Assembly (NCBI GenBank): GCA_028571685.1
Contig: CM053166.1
Coordinates: 64,628,111 to 64,692,110 of the forward strand
Direction of reading: 5' to 3'
Origin: Heterohyrax brucei
Lineage: Eukaryota; Chordata; Mammalia; Hyracoidea; Procaviidae
Length of the DNA stretch: 64,000 nt
Shown here: piece by piece, positions 24,426 to 36,315 of the stretch
Layout of the letters: each line of letters starts with the position of its first letter
How positions within the stretch are numbered: position 1 is the first letter of the stretch
Notes under the pieces: model-generated
Seen by the model: only the letters and a program-made list of their open reading frames with translations
Database searches by the model: none
Told to the model about the DNA's origin: nothing
Program-made: the position numbers and the translations under genes

Positions 24426-24961
24426 AAAATGTATTTACAGTATCTCTAAGTGATCACAGATTCAGAGTCAGTGGAGTTCAAATTAACGAGGGTTTGCCTT
24501 GTTTGGCCTCTGAGCGCCTTGGAAGGGCCACATCCGTGCATTATCTAAAGCTGTACTTTTCAGCTTGTAAGTTCAGAAAACATAACCCAAGGGAGCAAGG
24601 ACAAAGAAAGGTATTAGGAGGATAATGTTAAAACCTGTAATAAAATTAAAACCAGGAATGTAACTGGGAGAACTGTTCATCCATAGAATTAGCATATCAG
24701 TGTAAGTGAATTAAGAATTAGAAATTAATGAGGTCTATTGATTAAGCTGATTCCTGTAATCTGCTAAAATTCAAATAGCATCTTCTTTTTATTGGCCCAA
24801 GGATCGCCTGAATGAACAGCATAAGAACTTTTGGAAAGCAAGATAAAAATAAGCCAATACTTAAAATCTTTCAGCAGGACCACACTGAGAGTAGCTTAAT
24901 CATCAATACCATTTGGCTTTCAAGCCCTGAGTTCTTGGAATTGGTATAAGTAAGACTAATT

Positions 24962-25010
24962 ATAGGGATCCGACTCGACGGCACTTGGCTTGGCTTTGGC
25001 TACATAATAC
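24962..25010 (+). mobile_element. AfroSINE-related 3'-end fragment
   Basis: Only the tail 'gatccgactcgacggcacttggcttggctttgg'. The same GGCACTTGGCTTGG ending recurs at 30285, 39248 and 61975, marking a variant distinct from the CAACAGCA..-type copies. Confidence 0.7.
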
Positions 25011-25187
25011 TGCCAATATGCCTTCACATTCTAAGTTTACTCACTTAATCTTCACAAATATGAAGTAGAAGGCACTATTGTCATCATCATTCTTCAGGTG
25101 AGGCGATGGAAGCACAAGTAAGTTAAGAGATTTACTCAGGGTCATGCAGCTACTGTGTGAAGCAAACAGAATTAAAGGTGGTTTGAT

Positions 25188-25412
25188 CTCCTACAGGAAT
25201 GCCTCGGCAGTGCAAAACAGTTAAGTGCTTGGCTGCTAACCATAAGGTAGGAGGATCAAGTTCACCCAGAAGCACCTCGGAAGAAATGCCTGGGGATTTA
25301 CTTTGAAGAAACCGGTGTTTAATAACTCTGTGTAGCACAGTTCTATTCTGACACACATAGCATTGCCATTAGTTAGAATCTACTCAAGGGCAACTGGTTT
25401 GACTAGGTTTTT
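25188..25412 (+). mobile_element. AfroSINE, sense, long form
   Basis: Head 'ggaatgcctcggcagtgcaaaacagttaagtgcttggctgctaacc', middle block, then 'ctgtgtagcacagttctattctg' and tail 'agttagaatctactcaagggcaactggttt'. The tRNA-derived head carries the expected box-like 'ggatcaagttc' region. About 225 bp, longer than the 150-160 bp copies. Confidence 0.8.
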
Positions 25413-25436
25413 TTAAACTCCATACCATACTACGTG

Positions 25437-27767
25437 TACAAGCATTGATATACTAGGCATTAGTGAGCTGAAATGGACTGGTATTGGGCATTTTGAGTCA
25501 ATCATATGGTCTACTATGCCAGGATTGACAAATTAAAGAGGAATAACATTGCATTCATCATCAAAAAGAACATTTCAAGATCTATTCTGAAGTGCAGTAC
25601 TATCAGTGATAAGATAATATCAGTACACCTACAAGGAAGACCAGTTAGTATGACTATTATTCAAATTTACAGACTAACTACTAAGGCCAAAGACAAAGAA
25701 ATTGAAGACTTCTACCAACTCCTGCAATCCAAATCAGTAGAATGTGCAGTCAGGATGCACTGATAATTACTGGTGATTGGAATGCAAAATTGGAAATAAA
25801 AAGGAAGAATCAATTGGTGAAAAATACGGCCTTGGTGATAGGATACTGGAGATGGTGTGATAGAATTTTAGAAGAGCAATGACTTCATTGTAAATACATT
25901 TTTCAACAATATAAATTGTGACTATGTAAGTAGACCTCATCAGACGGAATACACAGGAATCAAATTGACCACATCTGTGGAAAGAGATGATGGAAAAGCT
26001 TAGTATCATCAGTCAGAACAAGGCAATTGCAGAACAGACTATCAATTGCTTGTATGCAAGTTCAAGTTGAAACTAAAGAAAATTGCAATTCCACACGAAT
26101 AAAGTATATCCCACCTGAATTTGGAGACCATCTCAAAAATAGTTTTGATGCTTTAAAAACTAATGATCAAATACCAGATGAGTTGTGACATCAACATTAT
26201 ACATGAAAAAAATCAAAAAGTCATTAAAATGGTAGGAAAGAAAGAAAAAACTAAAACAGAAGTCAGAAGAGATTCTGAAATTTGCACTCAAACATAGAGT
26301 AGTTAAAGCAAAATGAAAAAATTATTAAGTAAAAGAGCTGAACAGAAGATTTCAAAGGGCAGCTCAAGAAGACAAAGTGTCATAACATATGCAAAGACCT
26401 GAAGTTAGAATATCAAAGGGAAGAACACACTTAGCATTTCTCAAGCTGAAAGAATTAAAGAACTTCAAGCTACAAGTTGCAAAACAGAAGGATTCACTGG
26501 GCAAAATACTGAACCACACAGGAAGCATCAAAAGAAGATAGACAGAATACACAGAGTCTCTATACTAAGAAGAACTGGTGAACACTTAACCATTTCAGGA
26601 GATATCATATGAACAGGCACTGAAGGAAGAATTCCAAGCTGCACTGAAGGCATTGGCAAAGAAACAAGGCTCCAGGAATTGATGGAATACCTACTGAGAT
26701 GTTTCAACAAATGGATCAAGTGTTGGAGGTACCTACTTACCTATGTCAAGAAATTTGGGAGACAGCTACCTGGACAGCAGACTGGAAGAGATCCATATTT
26801 ATGCCTAGTCCGAAGACAGATGACCTAAAGATTGAGGAAACTGTATAGCAGTATCGTTAATATCACACGCAAGTAAAACTTTGTTGAAGACTATTCAAAA
26901 GCAGCTATAGCAGTACACTGACAGGGAACTGCCAGAAAGTCAAGCTGGCTTCATTAGGGGACATGGAACAAAGGATATCACTGCTGATGTCAGACACGTC
27001 TTGGCTGAAAGCAGAAAATACCGAAAACAATGTTATCTGTGTTTTATTGACTATGCAAAAGAGTTCAGCTTTGTGGATCATGACAAATTATGAATAATGT
27101 TGCAAAGAATGAGAATTGCAGAACACTTAATTGTACTCAAGAGGCCATCACTGGAGCAGAACAAGAGCATGTGTGATTTAGTCAGGAAGGGTGTGTGCCA
27201 GGGTTGTATCCTTACACCACGCTTATTCAATCTGTATGCTGAGCAAATAATCTGAGAACCTGGACTGTATGAAGAAAAACATAGCCTCAGGATTGGAAGA
27301 AGACTCATTAGCAACCCACATTATGCAGATGACACAACCTTTCATGCTGGAAGTGAAGAAGACTTGCAGCAGTAACTGATGACAATCAAAGACCACAGCC
27401 TTCAGTATGGATGGCACCTCAATGTAAAGAAGACAAAAATCCTTACAACTGGATAAGCAACATCATGATAAACAGAAAAAAGACTGAAGTTGTCACAGAT
27501 TTCATTGTACTTGGATTCACAATCAATGTCCGTGGAAGCAGCAGTCAAGAAATCGCAAGATGCATTGCACTGGGCAAACCTGCTCCAAAAGTCCTCTCTG
27601 GATGGATAAAAAGATGTCATTTTAATGACTAAAGTGAACCTGATCCAAGCTATGATGTTTTCAATCACTTCATATGTGTTGGAAAGCTGGATAATGAATA
27701 AGGAAAACCAAAGAAGAACTAATGCCTTTGAATTATGATGTTTGGAAGAATACTGAATGTATCATGG
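25437..27767 (+). pseudogene. RTE/BovB-type ORF2 (endonuclease and reverse transcriptase)
   Basis: 25437-25760 encodes the endonuclease block 'GISELKWTGIGHFES'-like sequence; the core GDWNAK is at 25772-25789. RT landmarks follow: 'QAGFIRGHGTKDIT' near 26942-26983, 'CFIDYAKEF' near 27040-27066, and the catalytic YADD at 27322-27333. The protein would nick target DNA and prime reverse transcription from it. Stops and frame changes occur every 100-250 bp, so only short open segments such as 25506-25763 remain. The C-terminal part resumes at 28295 after the LTR. Confidence 0.87.
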
Positions 27768-28289
27768 TGACTTAGTCAGCTAGGGCTGCTCTAACAGAAA
27801 TACCACAGAGTGGATGGCTTTAACAAAGGAAGGTCTATTCTTACATAGTCCAGTAGGCTGCAAGTCCATATTCAGGGTGTCTGCTCCAGGGGAAGGCTAT
27901 CCCCTTGTTGGCTCAGAAGGAAAGTCCGGTATTGCATCAGTCTTTGTCCAGGAAACATCTTGGTGCAGGAACCTCAGGTCTGAAAGACGTGCTCTTCTCC
28001 CGGTGCTGCTTGCTTGATGGTACAAGGTTCCCAATTCTCCACCTGCTTCTCTGTCCTTTTATCTCTAGTAGGATGAAAGGACTAAGGGTGGGGCAAGCCA
28101 TACTCCAGGGAAACTCCCTTTACAGTGGAGCAGGGAGGTAATCCTATGAAGGAATATACAGCCCCACCCTAATCCTTTAACGTACAGTTTAGGAAAACCA
28201 CAAAGTGGAGGAGTCACAAGATACTGGGAATCATGGTCCAGCCACATGGCTACACATATTTTGGGCAGGACACAATTCAATCCATGACA
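27768..28289 (-). mobile_element. MaLR-type solo LTR, antisense, inside the RTE LINE
   Basis: 522 bp with perfect 5-bp duplication CATGG at 27763-27767 and 28290-28294. Strand-reversed ends are TGTCATGGATTGAATTGTGT.. and ..GACTAAGTCACCA. Nearly colinear with 16855-17365 and 38117-38636. It splits ORF2 of the RTE element, so it is younger than that copy. Confidence 0.87.
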
Positions 28290-28630
28290 CATGGATTGCC
28301 AAAAAAGCAAACAAATCTGACCATTTCAGATCAAAAATCATTTTTACTTGATAGAAGTATAGACAGAATGCTCCTTAGAAGCAAGCACCGTGAGAGTCAC
28401 ATACTTTGAACATGTTATCAGGAAGAATCAGTCCCTGGAAAATGACATCATGCTCGGTAAAGTAGAGGGTCCATGTAAAAGAGGAAGGCCCTCAAGGAGA
28501 TGGATTGACACAGTGGCTGCAACAACTGACCCAAACGTAAAAACAATCATGAGAATGGTGTAGGACCAGGCAGTGTTTTGTTCTTGCACATAGAGCTGCT
28601 ATGAGCCAGAACTAACTGAAAGGTACCTAA

Positions 28631-28879
28631 CAATACCACATTGCCTATGTTGCCCTTAACGTGAATGGCCTTAGCTGTGAGGGAAAAGCTGGCAGTTTAA
28701 AGGTCCTTTTTATGGACCAGGAAAGTTTTGCCCAGCAGTGTGTTTGTAAGATCATCAGGAAAAAATAAAAGCACATGAATCTTCAAAAATGACTGGAACA
28801 GTTTACCTTCTAATGAGAAAAAATTCAACCTTTCTCATCTTCTGCAATAGACCACATTGCTGTTCCCGGCTATTTCTCC
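28631..28879. other. Unassigned spacer
   Basis: No repeat family or frame recognised. Confidence 0.4.
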
Positions 28880-29305
28880 TTCCCTATAGCTACATCTCTT
28901 ACCATCTCATTTGCAGTTCCGTCCAGGAGAAGTGTATTCTATTTCTGCACTCCTTGACTTTAGGTTCATTCATGGGATTCTGACCAGAGGGATGTTACAA
29001 CTGGTGCAAGCAGAGGTTTGAAATGTGTTTGCATATTTGGCCTCCTTTTCTTTGGCTTACCATCACTGAGAAAATTACACACTCTGGTGAGTTCTCAGGT
29101 CCAAGGTAGACAAGAGATTCCTGGAGCAGGGCTGCGCCCAATCTAGACTTTGAGTCAACTTCAGCTGAGCCCAGCCTACACTGGCTGACTCCAGCCAACC
29201 TGCCGAGTTATGAGTGAAAACAAATGATTGTTGTTTTAAGCCAAGGAGTTTGGGGTTGTTTAGCTTTACAGTAAGATTATGGTAATAACTGACAGATAAC
29301 CTATT
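28880..29305 (+). mobile_element. MLT1-like LTR (ERVL-MaLR), old
   Basis: The 3' half 'agctgagcccagcctaca..', 'gaaaacaaatgattgttgttttaagcca' and 'gtaataactgacagataac' follows the pattern of an MLT1-type LTR end. The 5' limit is uncertain. The sense frame 29304-29510 starts at its edge and is not a gene. Confidence 0.6.
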
Positions 29306-30217
29306 GCATTTGTTTTTCTACTGTAGGTATCAATTCCTCCCACCCATGAACACACGCAGGCACATTTGCCTATATTCAATCACAGCAGATACAATCATCT
29401 TTCTTTCTTCCATCACCTTTCTCATTATTACTGCTTTATATTACTATACATTTTTTTTCTCCTTCACACTTCTAACATACTTTCTCGTAATCCACAAACC
29501 ACCTCTGTGATCGGATTTGTAGTACTGTTATCCTGAAGGTGACACAACTGATCACCCCTCCTGTCTAATGAACTCTGAGATCCTGACAAGCATGTTCAAG
29601 AGGAAAATACAGAGGCCAATTTTCAAAAGCCAACAACTTACCAATTCTCTTAGTTTGGTTTATGAAATGATTCTGAGAGACCATATGTTATTTCCTACTA
29701 GTCTGGATCTGATCAATCACCACCTGCCCCCTTACCGTAAAGGTGCCATATTAGTCATTTACAAGTTGGTGAAAATTTAAATCACTCCTCCAAAATTTTT
29801 TATATTTAATTTAGATGAAAATAATTTTGAATGCACTCATAAAAGATTCAAGACTAATAAAATGCAATCTTGCACACTTTTCACTAACATTCAGAAATTA
29901 GCCTTGTGTTACATTTACTTTATAGTTTTCTCTATTTTTTTTTCGTGAACCTTTTGAGAGTAAATTGTTGCTATCATGCTCCTTTACCGCTAATTTCTTC
30001 AATGTGTATTTCCTAAGAACAAGGACATTCTCTTACACGAACACAGCCCAATTATTAAAATCAGAAAATCCAACTTTAATATAATGCTATTATCTGATAC
30101 ACCATCTGTATTTGAATTTTGCTGAATGTCCCAATAATATCCTTTATGACATTTTTCCTTCCTTGATCCAGAATCCGATACAAGATCAGATTGCTTTTAA
30201 TTACATGTCTCTTTAGT
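29306..30217. other. Unassigned spacer
   Basis: AT-rich, no recognisable repeat. A 70-codon open stretch at 29568-29780 has no features that suggest a gene. Confidence 0.4.
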
Positions 30218-30312
30218 CAGGAGCTCCTTGAATACTCTATGGCGCAGTTCTACTCTGGCCTCTAGGGTTGCCATGAGTTGGATCCGACTCGATGGCACTT
30301 GTCTTGGCTTTG
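30218..30312 (+). mobile_element. AfroSINE 3' half, sense
   Basis: 'gctccttgaatactctatgg..agttctactctgg..gggttgccatgagttggatccgactcgatggcacttg'. Missing the tRNA-like head. Belongs to the GGCACTTG-tail variant. Confidence 0.8.
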
Positions 30313-31008
30313 TAATATCAGTGTTTAGAATAGCACAAGCCACTTATTTCGTAGATAATCTTTCACTTTAGTATTATCTGAGATTTCCTCATGATTAGAT
30401 TCAGGTGATGCATTTTTAATAGGAATGTTACATAGGTGGCATTTACATCTTAAATGCTATTTCCAGTTGTGATGAAGATGATTTGTAATATAATTTAAGG
30501 ATTCTATCAGGTGAAGAACTATTTTTGAGGAGGGAGAATTTAGCTGTTCTACCTCTATTTGAAGCTAATATCATATCTATGGCCTGAAGAGAATAATATA
30601 ATTTAACAATAGTATACTGTAATTACTGTCATGTAGTAATTAAAAGATTTTGCCTCAATATAGAAAACCACACTATATTTAAATATAAGTATAAAACAAC
30701 ATCAAATATATTAAGATATACTTTACTTTAGATTTTATGTAAAATATATAAAATACATACAAATGTAAAAGAATATAAATACAAAAGAACCATATAAAGA
30801 TGCTTTCAGTTTAGTGAGCTCCTTAACTCTGAACAAGCACTTGTCGGGGAAAATATGAAGGTCGTTTGGGCATCAGACAAGGACTGAACTGAATATCTTA
30901 AAAGTCATTTCTAACCCTGATATGTGTTCCAGGAAGGCTAGTATTTGGGTTCACTTCAGCTTTCTAATTTCAAGCAACAGGCAATTGTTTAGTATAGTAT
31001 GTGTGTAT
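30313..31008. other. Unassigned AT-rich spacer
   Basis: Very A/T-rich between 30590 and 30790, with no frame or family recognised. Confidence 0.4.
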
Positions 31009-31266
31009 ATATCATATGAAAAGATCCTCAAGTTCACTCAAAATTAGAGAAATGCAAACAGAAACTATGCTGAGATACAAACTTTTACCTATGAGATTAA
31101 CAGAAATCTAAAAGCTGAATAACACTCTGTTGGTGAGGATGTCCAGGAAGAAAGAAACTGACATGTTACTGGTGAAAGTGCAATTTGGTATACAATCTCT
31201 TTGCAGGTTAACTTAGCAATAGCCATCAAAATTACACACTTACTCTCCAATAAGCAATTAAACTTT

Positions 31267-31619
31267 TGTTTTTGTCGTTGTTGTTGCTAGTTATCATCAA
31301 ATCAGTTCCAAATTATAGCAACCTTATGTATAACAGAACAAAATGTTCCTTGGTCCCATGCCACCCTCATAACAGCAGGTATGTTTGAGCCCACTGTTAT
31401 AGCCACTGGGTCCTTTCATCTCATTGAGGCCCTCTACTTTACCAAGCAAGATGTCCTTTGCCAGGGACTGATCCCTCCACATAACGTGTCCAAAGTATGC
31501 AAAACATAGTCTTGCCATCCTTGCTTCTAAGGAACATTCTGGCTGTACTTCTTCCAAAACAGATTTGTTCATTCTTCTGGAGACCATAGTATATTCAGTA
31601 TTCTTCAGAAACACCACAA
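31267..31619 (-). mobile_element. RTE/BovB-type LINE 3' end, antisense
   Basis: Mirror image of 23172-23652: 'gttgttgttgctagttatcatcaaatcag', 'gtccaaagtatgcaaaacatagtcttgcc' and 'gaacattctggctgtacttcttcc'. Inserted in the old L1. Confidence 0.8.
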
Positions 31620-31747
31620 TTCAAATGCATTAGAAAATTTATTTTTACAGATATACTTAGATAATAGCTTAAGTACCAGGTTATTCAATCCACCACTGTT
31701 TGCAACAGTGAAAGACTAAAAACAATGCAAATACCTATCAACAGGGG

Positions 31748-31940
31748 TCGTTAGTTACCAGTGAGTGGGCTTCAATTCATAGCGAACTTACGTATAAGAA
31801 CAAAATGCTTCAGTTTTGCACCATCTTCACTTCATAGTTGTTGGTATGTTTGAGTCCATTATTGCAGCTATGATGTCAACCCATCTTACTGAGGATTTCC
31901 CTCATCTTTAATGATCCTCTTTTATCAAGCTTGATTTCCA
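31748..31940 (-). mobile_element. RTE/BovB-type LINE 3' end, antisense, short
   Basis: 'ttagttaccagtgagtgggcttcaattcatagcgaactt' through 'tgatcctcttttatcaagcttgatttcc': the last about 190 bp of the RTE 3' end, inserted in the same old L1 about 130 bp after the previous piece. Confidence 0.7.
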
Positions 31941-32340
31941 TCAATGAGAAACTGGTTGTGTTTTTATGCATGTATACAATGGAATACCATGCAGATCTTA
32001 AAGAGAGAGAAGGAAGTTCTCTATGTACTGATTTAGAAAGAGCTCCAAAATATGTTAAGTGTGAAAATTCAAGTTTTTATATGAAGAAGAGGCTTAATAA
32101 TACACTTTCTTTGATATAAAAGGAGGAGGGACTAAACGTCTATATTCATGCTTGCTTGTATATACACATAAAAACTGAGAACAGTTGTGAGGGAAGATGT
32201 CTTGGCAGAGGGAAGCAAAGATTAGAGAGAGGCTTTTACTGTTCATCTTTTTGTACCTTCAGGTTTTTAAATCATGAAAGTGTTAGCTATTCAGAGATTA
32301 AATAAAAAGAATGAAGTGAAAGTGATAAATAAAAAATTGA

Positions 32341-33682
32341 ATCCACGTTTCCCTTCTTGTCTACATGGAGACACGAACTTGAGAGGCAACTTTTTTTCTG
32401 TTAAATGTGATAACTTGAGCTCCAGGTGTCAAAAGGCATTCTCAGCAGTGCTTGGGGTGAAATGAAAAGGAAGTACTTAGTTGTTTTTTTCTTCTAGGAC
32501 ACCAAATCTGAGTGCTTCTATGTAAGTATAGTGAGTAGACTTGGTGCTTTACTCAAATCCCTTCGAGTTCCTTTTACACTTTCTGTAAGCACCCCTAACC
32601 CCAGTTTCTGTATGCTCTGCTTCTAATGGCCTGCACCTGTGGCCCTGGAGACCTACCCTTGAGCTATTGGAGCTACTCTGCACACTTGCACAGACAGCCT
32701 AGGGGTTTACTTCCTCTGAGGCAGCCTTAACCAAAGACTAACTAGTGTAGGAGTAAGAAGTCCTAGCTCCTTGTTAGGATTAGAGATACAACTTTTCTTC
32801 CAGAACTCTCCACAGGATCAGGCAGGGCTGAGCTTTGCTGGAAATTGAACTCTTGCTTTGCTTCATCTCTTTCCTTGTCCTGTTCTCCAGTTCCGTTATT
32901 GGTTCCTCTGGGGAGCACTTCCTTAATAAATCATTCATATGTGAGTCTGTGTCTTAGGATCTCCTGGAAAACATGACCAAAGACATTGTTTATTACATTT
33001 GGAATGGCCATAACATGACATCGAAGTATGATTTTTCATAACAGATAGATTTGAGAAATTGAAGCATATTGGAGCATATGAGTAGCAAATTCTACTCATG
33101 TCTATAATTGCAGATACTCCAGATTATGCCACATTATGCAATTATTTTATGGTGCACAATAATTTTGATACCAATTTCATATTATCAGTTTAGTCAACAT
33201 GACCGTCCTGCCCCTAGGGTCTAATATTTTAAAGGACTACAAACAGAATCAACAATAATTTAGGTAGACCAATATGAAGATAAAAATTTCGACACCATCT
33301 GGGGTTCTCTGCTAACCTTCTGAAGTGTAATACCTCATTACTCTTGTAATTACTTTTGCCTGCCTACTGAAAGATGTCATTACAACTCAAAGTAGAATAT
33401 AGTTAATTTAACAAATGCATATTTGCATTTCTTTCCTGTACAATCCCACTTTCTCAATTATAACCCAATTTTTGCTCTTAAAAAAGACCAGTTTCCTATG
33501 CACATTTTTCTAGTTCTCCTTTACCTGGAAACATCACCTTGGTATCAGTAATTTCCTACAAGGTAAGGGCTTTGATCGAATGTTTGATCTTTTAAGAAGC
33601 ATCCATAGTTCAGTAAAACCCAGGGAAAATGTTCTTGCCATTTACAGGCTTCCAGTTTGAGACAAGAAGGATTAATATCCGT
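32341..33682. other. Unassigned spacer
   Basis: 1.3 kb in which I see no gene, SINE, LINE or LTR pattern. Possibly unique sequence or a very old repeat. Confidence 0.45.
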
Positions 33683-34285
33683 ATTGTTGTTGTTGTTAGT
33701 TGCTGTTGAATCAGCTCTGACTCATGAGAAGCTTGCACGTAACAGAACAAAACCTCTGGTCCTGCGCTATCTTGATGATCATTGGTTTGTTTGAGTCTGT
33801 CTCCATGATGTAATGGCAGTTATATAGACTCAATCTGTAAAACTAATCTATAATTTAAACCAATCCTTTTTGAGATATAATAGAAAAAGTCAAGCAGAGA
33901 GACAAGGGGACCTCATGCCACCAAGAAACAGAGCAAAGCACATCCTTTGGACTCGGGTCTCTGTGCTCAGAAGCTCCTCGACCACTGAAGATTGATGACA
34001 AGGATCTTTATCCAGAGCCTACAGAGAAAGCAACCCTTCTCCTAGAGCCAGTGCTCTGAATTCAGACTTCTATCCTCCTAGACTGTGAGAATAAATTGCT
34101 CTTTGTTAAAGCCAGCAACTTGTGGCATTTTTGTTATAGTAGCTACTAGATAACTAAGACAGAAGATTTCCCTCATTTTCACTGGCCTCTACTTTATCAA
34201 CCATGATGTTCTTTTCGAGCAATTGCTCTTTCCTGATGATGTATCCAAAACGAGCTAGCCAAAGTATTAACAATCTAGCCTATTG
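33683..34285 (-). mobile_element. RTE/BovB-type LINE 3' end, antisense, split by an LTR
   Basis: 33683-33820 ('gttgttgttgttagttgctgttgaatcagc..') and 34162-34285 ('cattttcactggcctctactttatc..gatgatgtatccaaaacgagc') are two halves of one 3' end, separated by the LTR at 33825-34161. Confidence 0.75.
33825..34161 (+). mobile_element. MaLR-type solo LTR, sense, 5'-truncated
   Basis: Ends '..gttaaagccagcaacttgtggcatttttgttatagtagctactagataactaagaca' (partly quoted), the signature 3' end of the family. The TGTCATGG start is missing, so the piece is about 340 bp. Confidence 0.75.
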
Positions 34286-34654
34286 CCTGTTTTTGTACCA
34301 CTCATGATCTAAAAATACTTTTTACATATGTAAATCACTAAAAAAAAGGAATACTGTTTTGTGACACACATGAAATATGTGGAGTTTATATCTTTTAATT
34401 TTTTTTAGTGCTTCAAAAAGTATACCTAATATAGCTTATTGGTTTAAGCATTGTTCCAGACTTAACTTCCAAGTACATTGCACAAAAGATTAAAATAATT
34501 TTGTGTTCATGATACTTACACTCTGGGTGAGAGAAACAGGCAATAAGCAATGTGCCTAAGTTAAGGAACGTAACACATTAGGATGTTATACTTTCCACTG
34601 AAATGGAGAGAGGAGGACAGGAATAAAGAAAATCATGGGAGTAAGAATGAGCTA
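34286..34654. other. Unassigned spacer
   Basis: AT-rich, no family recognised. Confidence 0.4.
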
Positions 34655-35600
34655 TGAAGTCATCTGTGGCTCAAGGGTAGAATTCCCACCTTCCATGCAA
34701 GAGATCTGGATTCAGTTCCAGCCAATGTACCTTACAAGCAGCTACCATCCAACTGTCAATGGAGGCTTGCATATTGCTGTGATCTTGAACAGATTTTGGC
34801 AGATGCATTGTGTGGAACCGCCTTACTTAAGAAAAGCAGTTTGTAGTCCAAAGGACTATGGCCCACATGAACCACAGCTTCAACTAGCCTGAAACAAGAA
34901 GAACTAGATGATGCTCAGCTACAACTACTGGCTGCTCTAACCAGGATCACAACAGAGCATCCCAGACAGAAAGGGAGAAAAATGTGAAACAAAATCCAAA
35001 TTCAAAAAAAATGACCAGACTTACTGATCTTAAAGAAACTGGACGAACCCCTGAGACTATAGCCTTTAGTCATCCTTCTGACTTGGATCTGAAGTCACTC
35101 CGAGATCACCTGTCAGCCAACTAATAGACAGGCCCACAAAATAAACAGTTACACGAGTGAGGAAAGTGTTCCTTGGAACAATCAGCTGACAAAAAAAGAG
35201 CCAAACCCACTGCTGTCAAGTAAACTCACTCCTATGACCCTATAGGAGAGACTAGAACTGCCCCCATAGTTTCCAAGGAGCACCTGATAGATTCAAATTG
35301 CTGATCTTTTGATTCACAGCTATAGAATTCAATCACTACACCACTAAGGTTTTGAGAACCATCAACTGTAAGAGACCAAAAAGACAACATTTGCTCTAAA
35401 GCAAAGTTGAGAAGGCAGGAAGGGACAAGAAAACTGGATGGAAAAAAAATAGAAATTGGGAACTCAGGGTGAAAGTGGAGAGAGTGCTTATACATGCAGG
35501 AATTGCAACTAATATTTAGGAGTACTTTGTAAAAAATTATTAAATGGGAAACTAATTCATTCTGTAAACTTTCATCTAAAGCACAACTGAAAAAATCAAT
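34655..35600 (+). mobile_element. tRNA-Gly-derived long SINE, sense, with its head
   Basis: The head at about 34660-34729 follows tRNA-Gly(GCC) closely: 'tggctcaagggtagaattc' (A box region and D arm), a variable anticodon arm, and 'ggattcagttccagccaatg' (B box and acceptor end). It continues into the body shared with 8084 and 22541, then a long tail to about 35600 that is split by an AfroSINE at 35203-35357. Nearly 800 bp without that insertion, unusually long for a SINE. Plus-strand frame 34635-34892 overlaps the head and is not a gene. Confidence 0.65.
35203..35357 (-). mobile_element. AfroSINE, antisense
   Basis: 'gccaaacccactgctgtcaagtaaactcactcctatgaccctataggagag..ttccaaggagcacctg..caccactaaggtttt'. 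Complete or nearly so, inserted in the tRNA-Gly SINE tail. Confidence 0.8.
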
Positions 35601-36315
35601 TGGCCTTTTGGTCCTGGTTCCAAAGCTCAGCCCCATTCGATCTTTTTTGGATTTGCTGGGGAGCCTCTCCTAAAACCTGATCTCTCCTAGAACCCAGCTT
35701 GGTTGAGGGAGGGAGTGCCAGTAGCTGACCTTTGCTGAAGTTGGCTAGTAGCCCTGCCTAGTCCAACCTTTACTGAGCTTGGCTTAGAGGGCATGACCCA
35801 GTAGCTGACCTTTACACAGTCCCTCACTGGGGACTGATATAAGCCCTAGAACACTTGAGGCTCAGATGAGACCTGCTGATGGGTGAAAATCAGGAGAGGA
35901 GCATGTTCCTATGCTACATGACCCTTCAAAACCAGGTAAAACTACAACTCAATGGAAGCAGAAGTGCAGACAATTAATAAACCCAGATGATGGTAACAGT
36001 ATGTAAAGACCAAACCCTGGCAGACAGCTGAGAGGAGCAACCAATAGCCAAGACTTCCAAACAATATCTGAGTTTCCTGTTTGAGAAGTTGCCAATGGAT
36101 GAGAATTAACATTGCATTTTGGGAAGGGTCAGCAGGTCCTCTTTGAGACGTAAGGAAGTCTCCTTTTAGACCTTGAGATACCATCCTGGGACTGCTCTCA
36201 AACCTCACCCTTTGCATATATATCTTTGGGTTTTTCTAAACCCTTGTCTGTAAAAATTGTGATTGCAGCTGTATTATTTCCATGCATATTCTTTGACTAT
36301 TCCAATTAATTATCA
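35601..36315 (+). mobile_element. Possible LTR, unclassified
   Basis: GC-balanced stretch with a TATA-like 'gatataagccctag' at about 35837 and repeated phrases 'gtagctgacctttgctga' / 'gtagctgacctttacac'. These are suggestive of an ERV LTR promoter region, but no family, terminal dinucleotides or duplication could be identified. Confidence 0.35.

Larger units (their letters stand above)
25437..28630 (+). mobile_element. RTE/BovB-type LINE, sense, ORF2 and 3' end
   Basis: The longest RTE-clade copy here. It covers the later endonuclease domain, RT and the 3' end, interrupted at 27768-28289 by an antisense LTR. The 3' terminus 'gctatgagccagaactaactgaaaggtacctaacaatacca' (partly quoted) resembles the AfroSINE and tRNA-Gly SINE tails, which fits mobilisation of those SINEs by this LINE. 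BovB/RTE elements are known for patchy, horizontally spread distribution among vertebrates, including afrotherians. Heavily mutated. Confidence 0.88.
31009..32340 (+). mobile_element. Old L1 3' end, sense, interrupted twice
   Basis: Pieces 31009-31262, 31621-31747 and 31941-32340 read in order as the 3' end of an old mammalian L1: 'ttagagaaatgcaaacagaaact', 'ttggtgaggatgtccagg', 'gtatacaatggaataccatgcagatcttaaa' and a final 'ttgtaccttcaggtttttaaatcatgaa'. Two antisense RTE-type pieces sit between them. Confidence 0.7.

Noticed and set aside
34660..34729. Possible tRNA-Gly gene
   Set aside because: A- and B-box-like parts are present but the stems carry many mismatches and the sequence continues into a SINE body shared with other loci.
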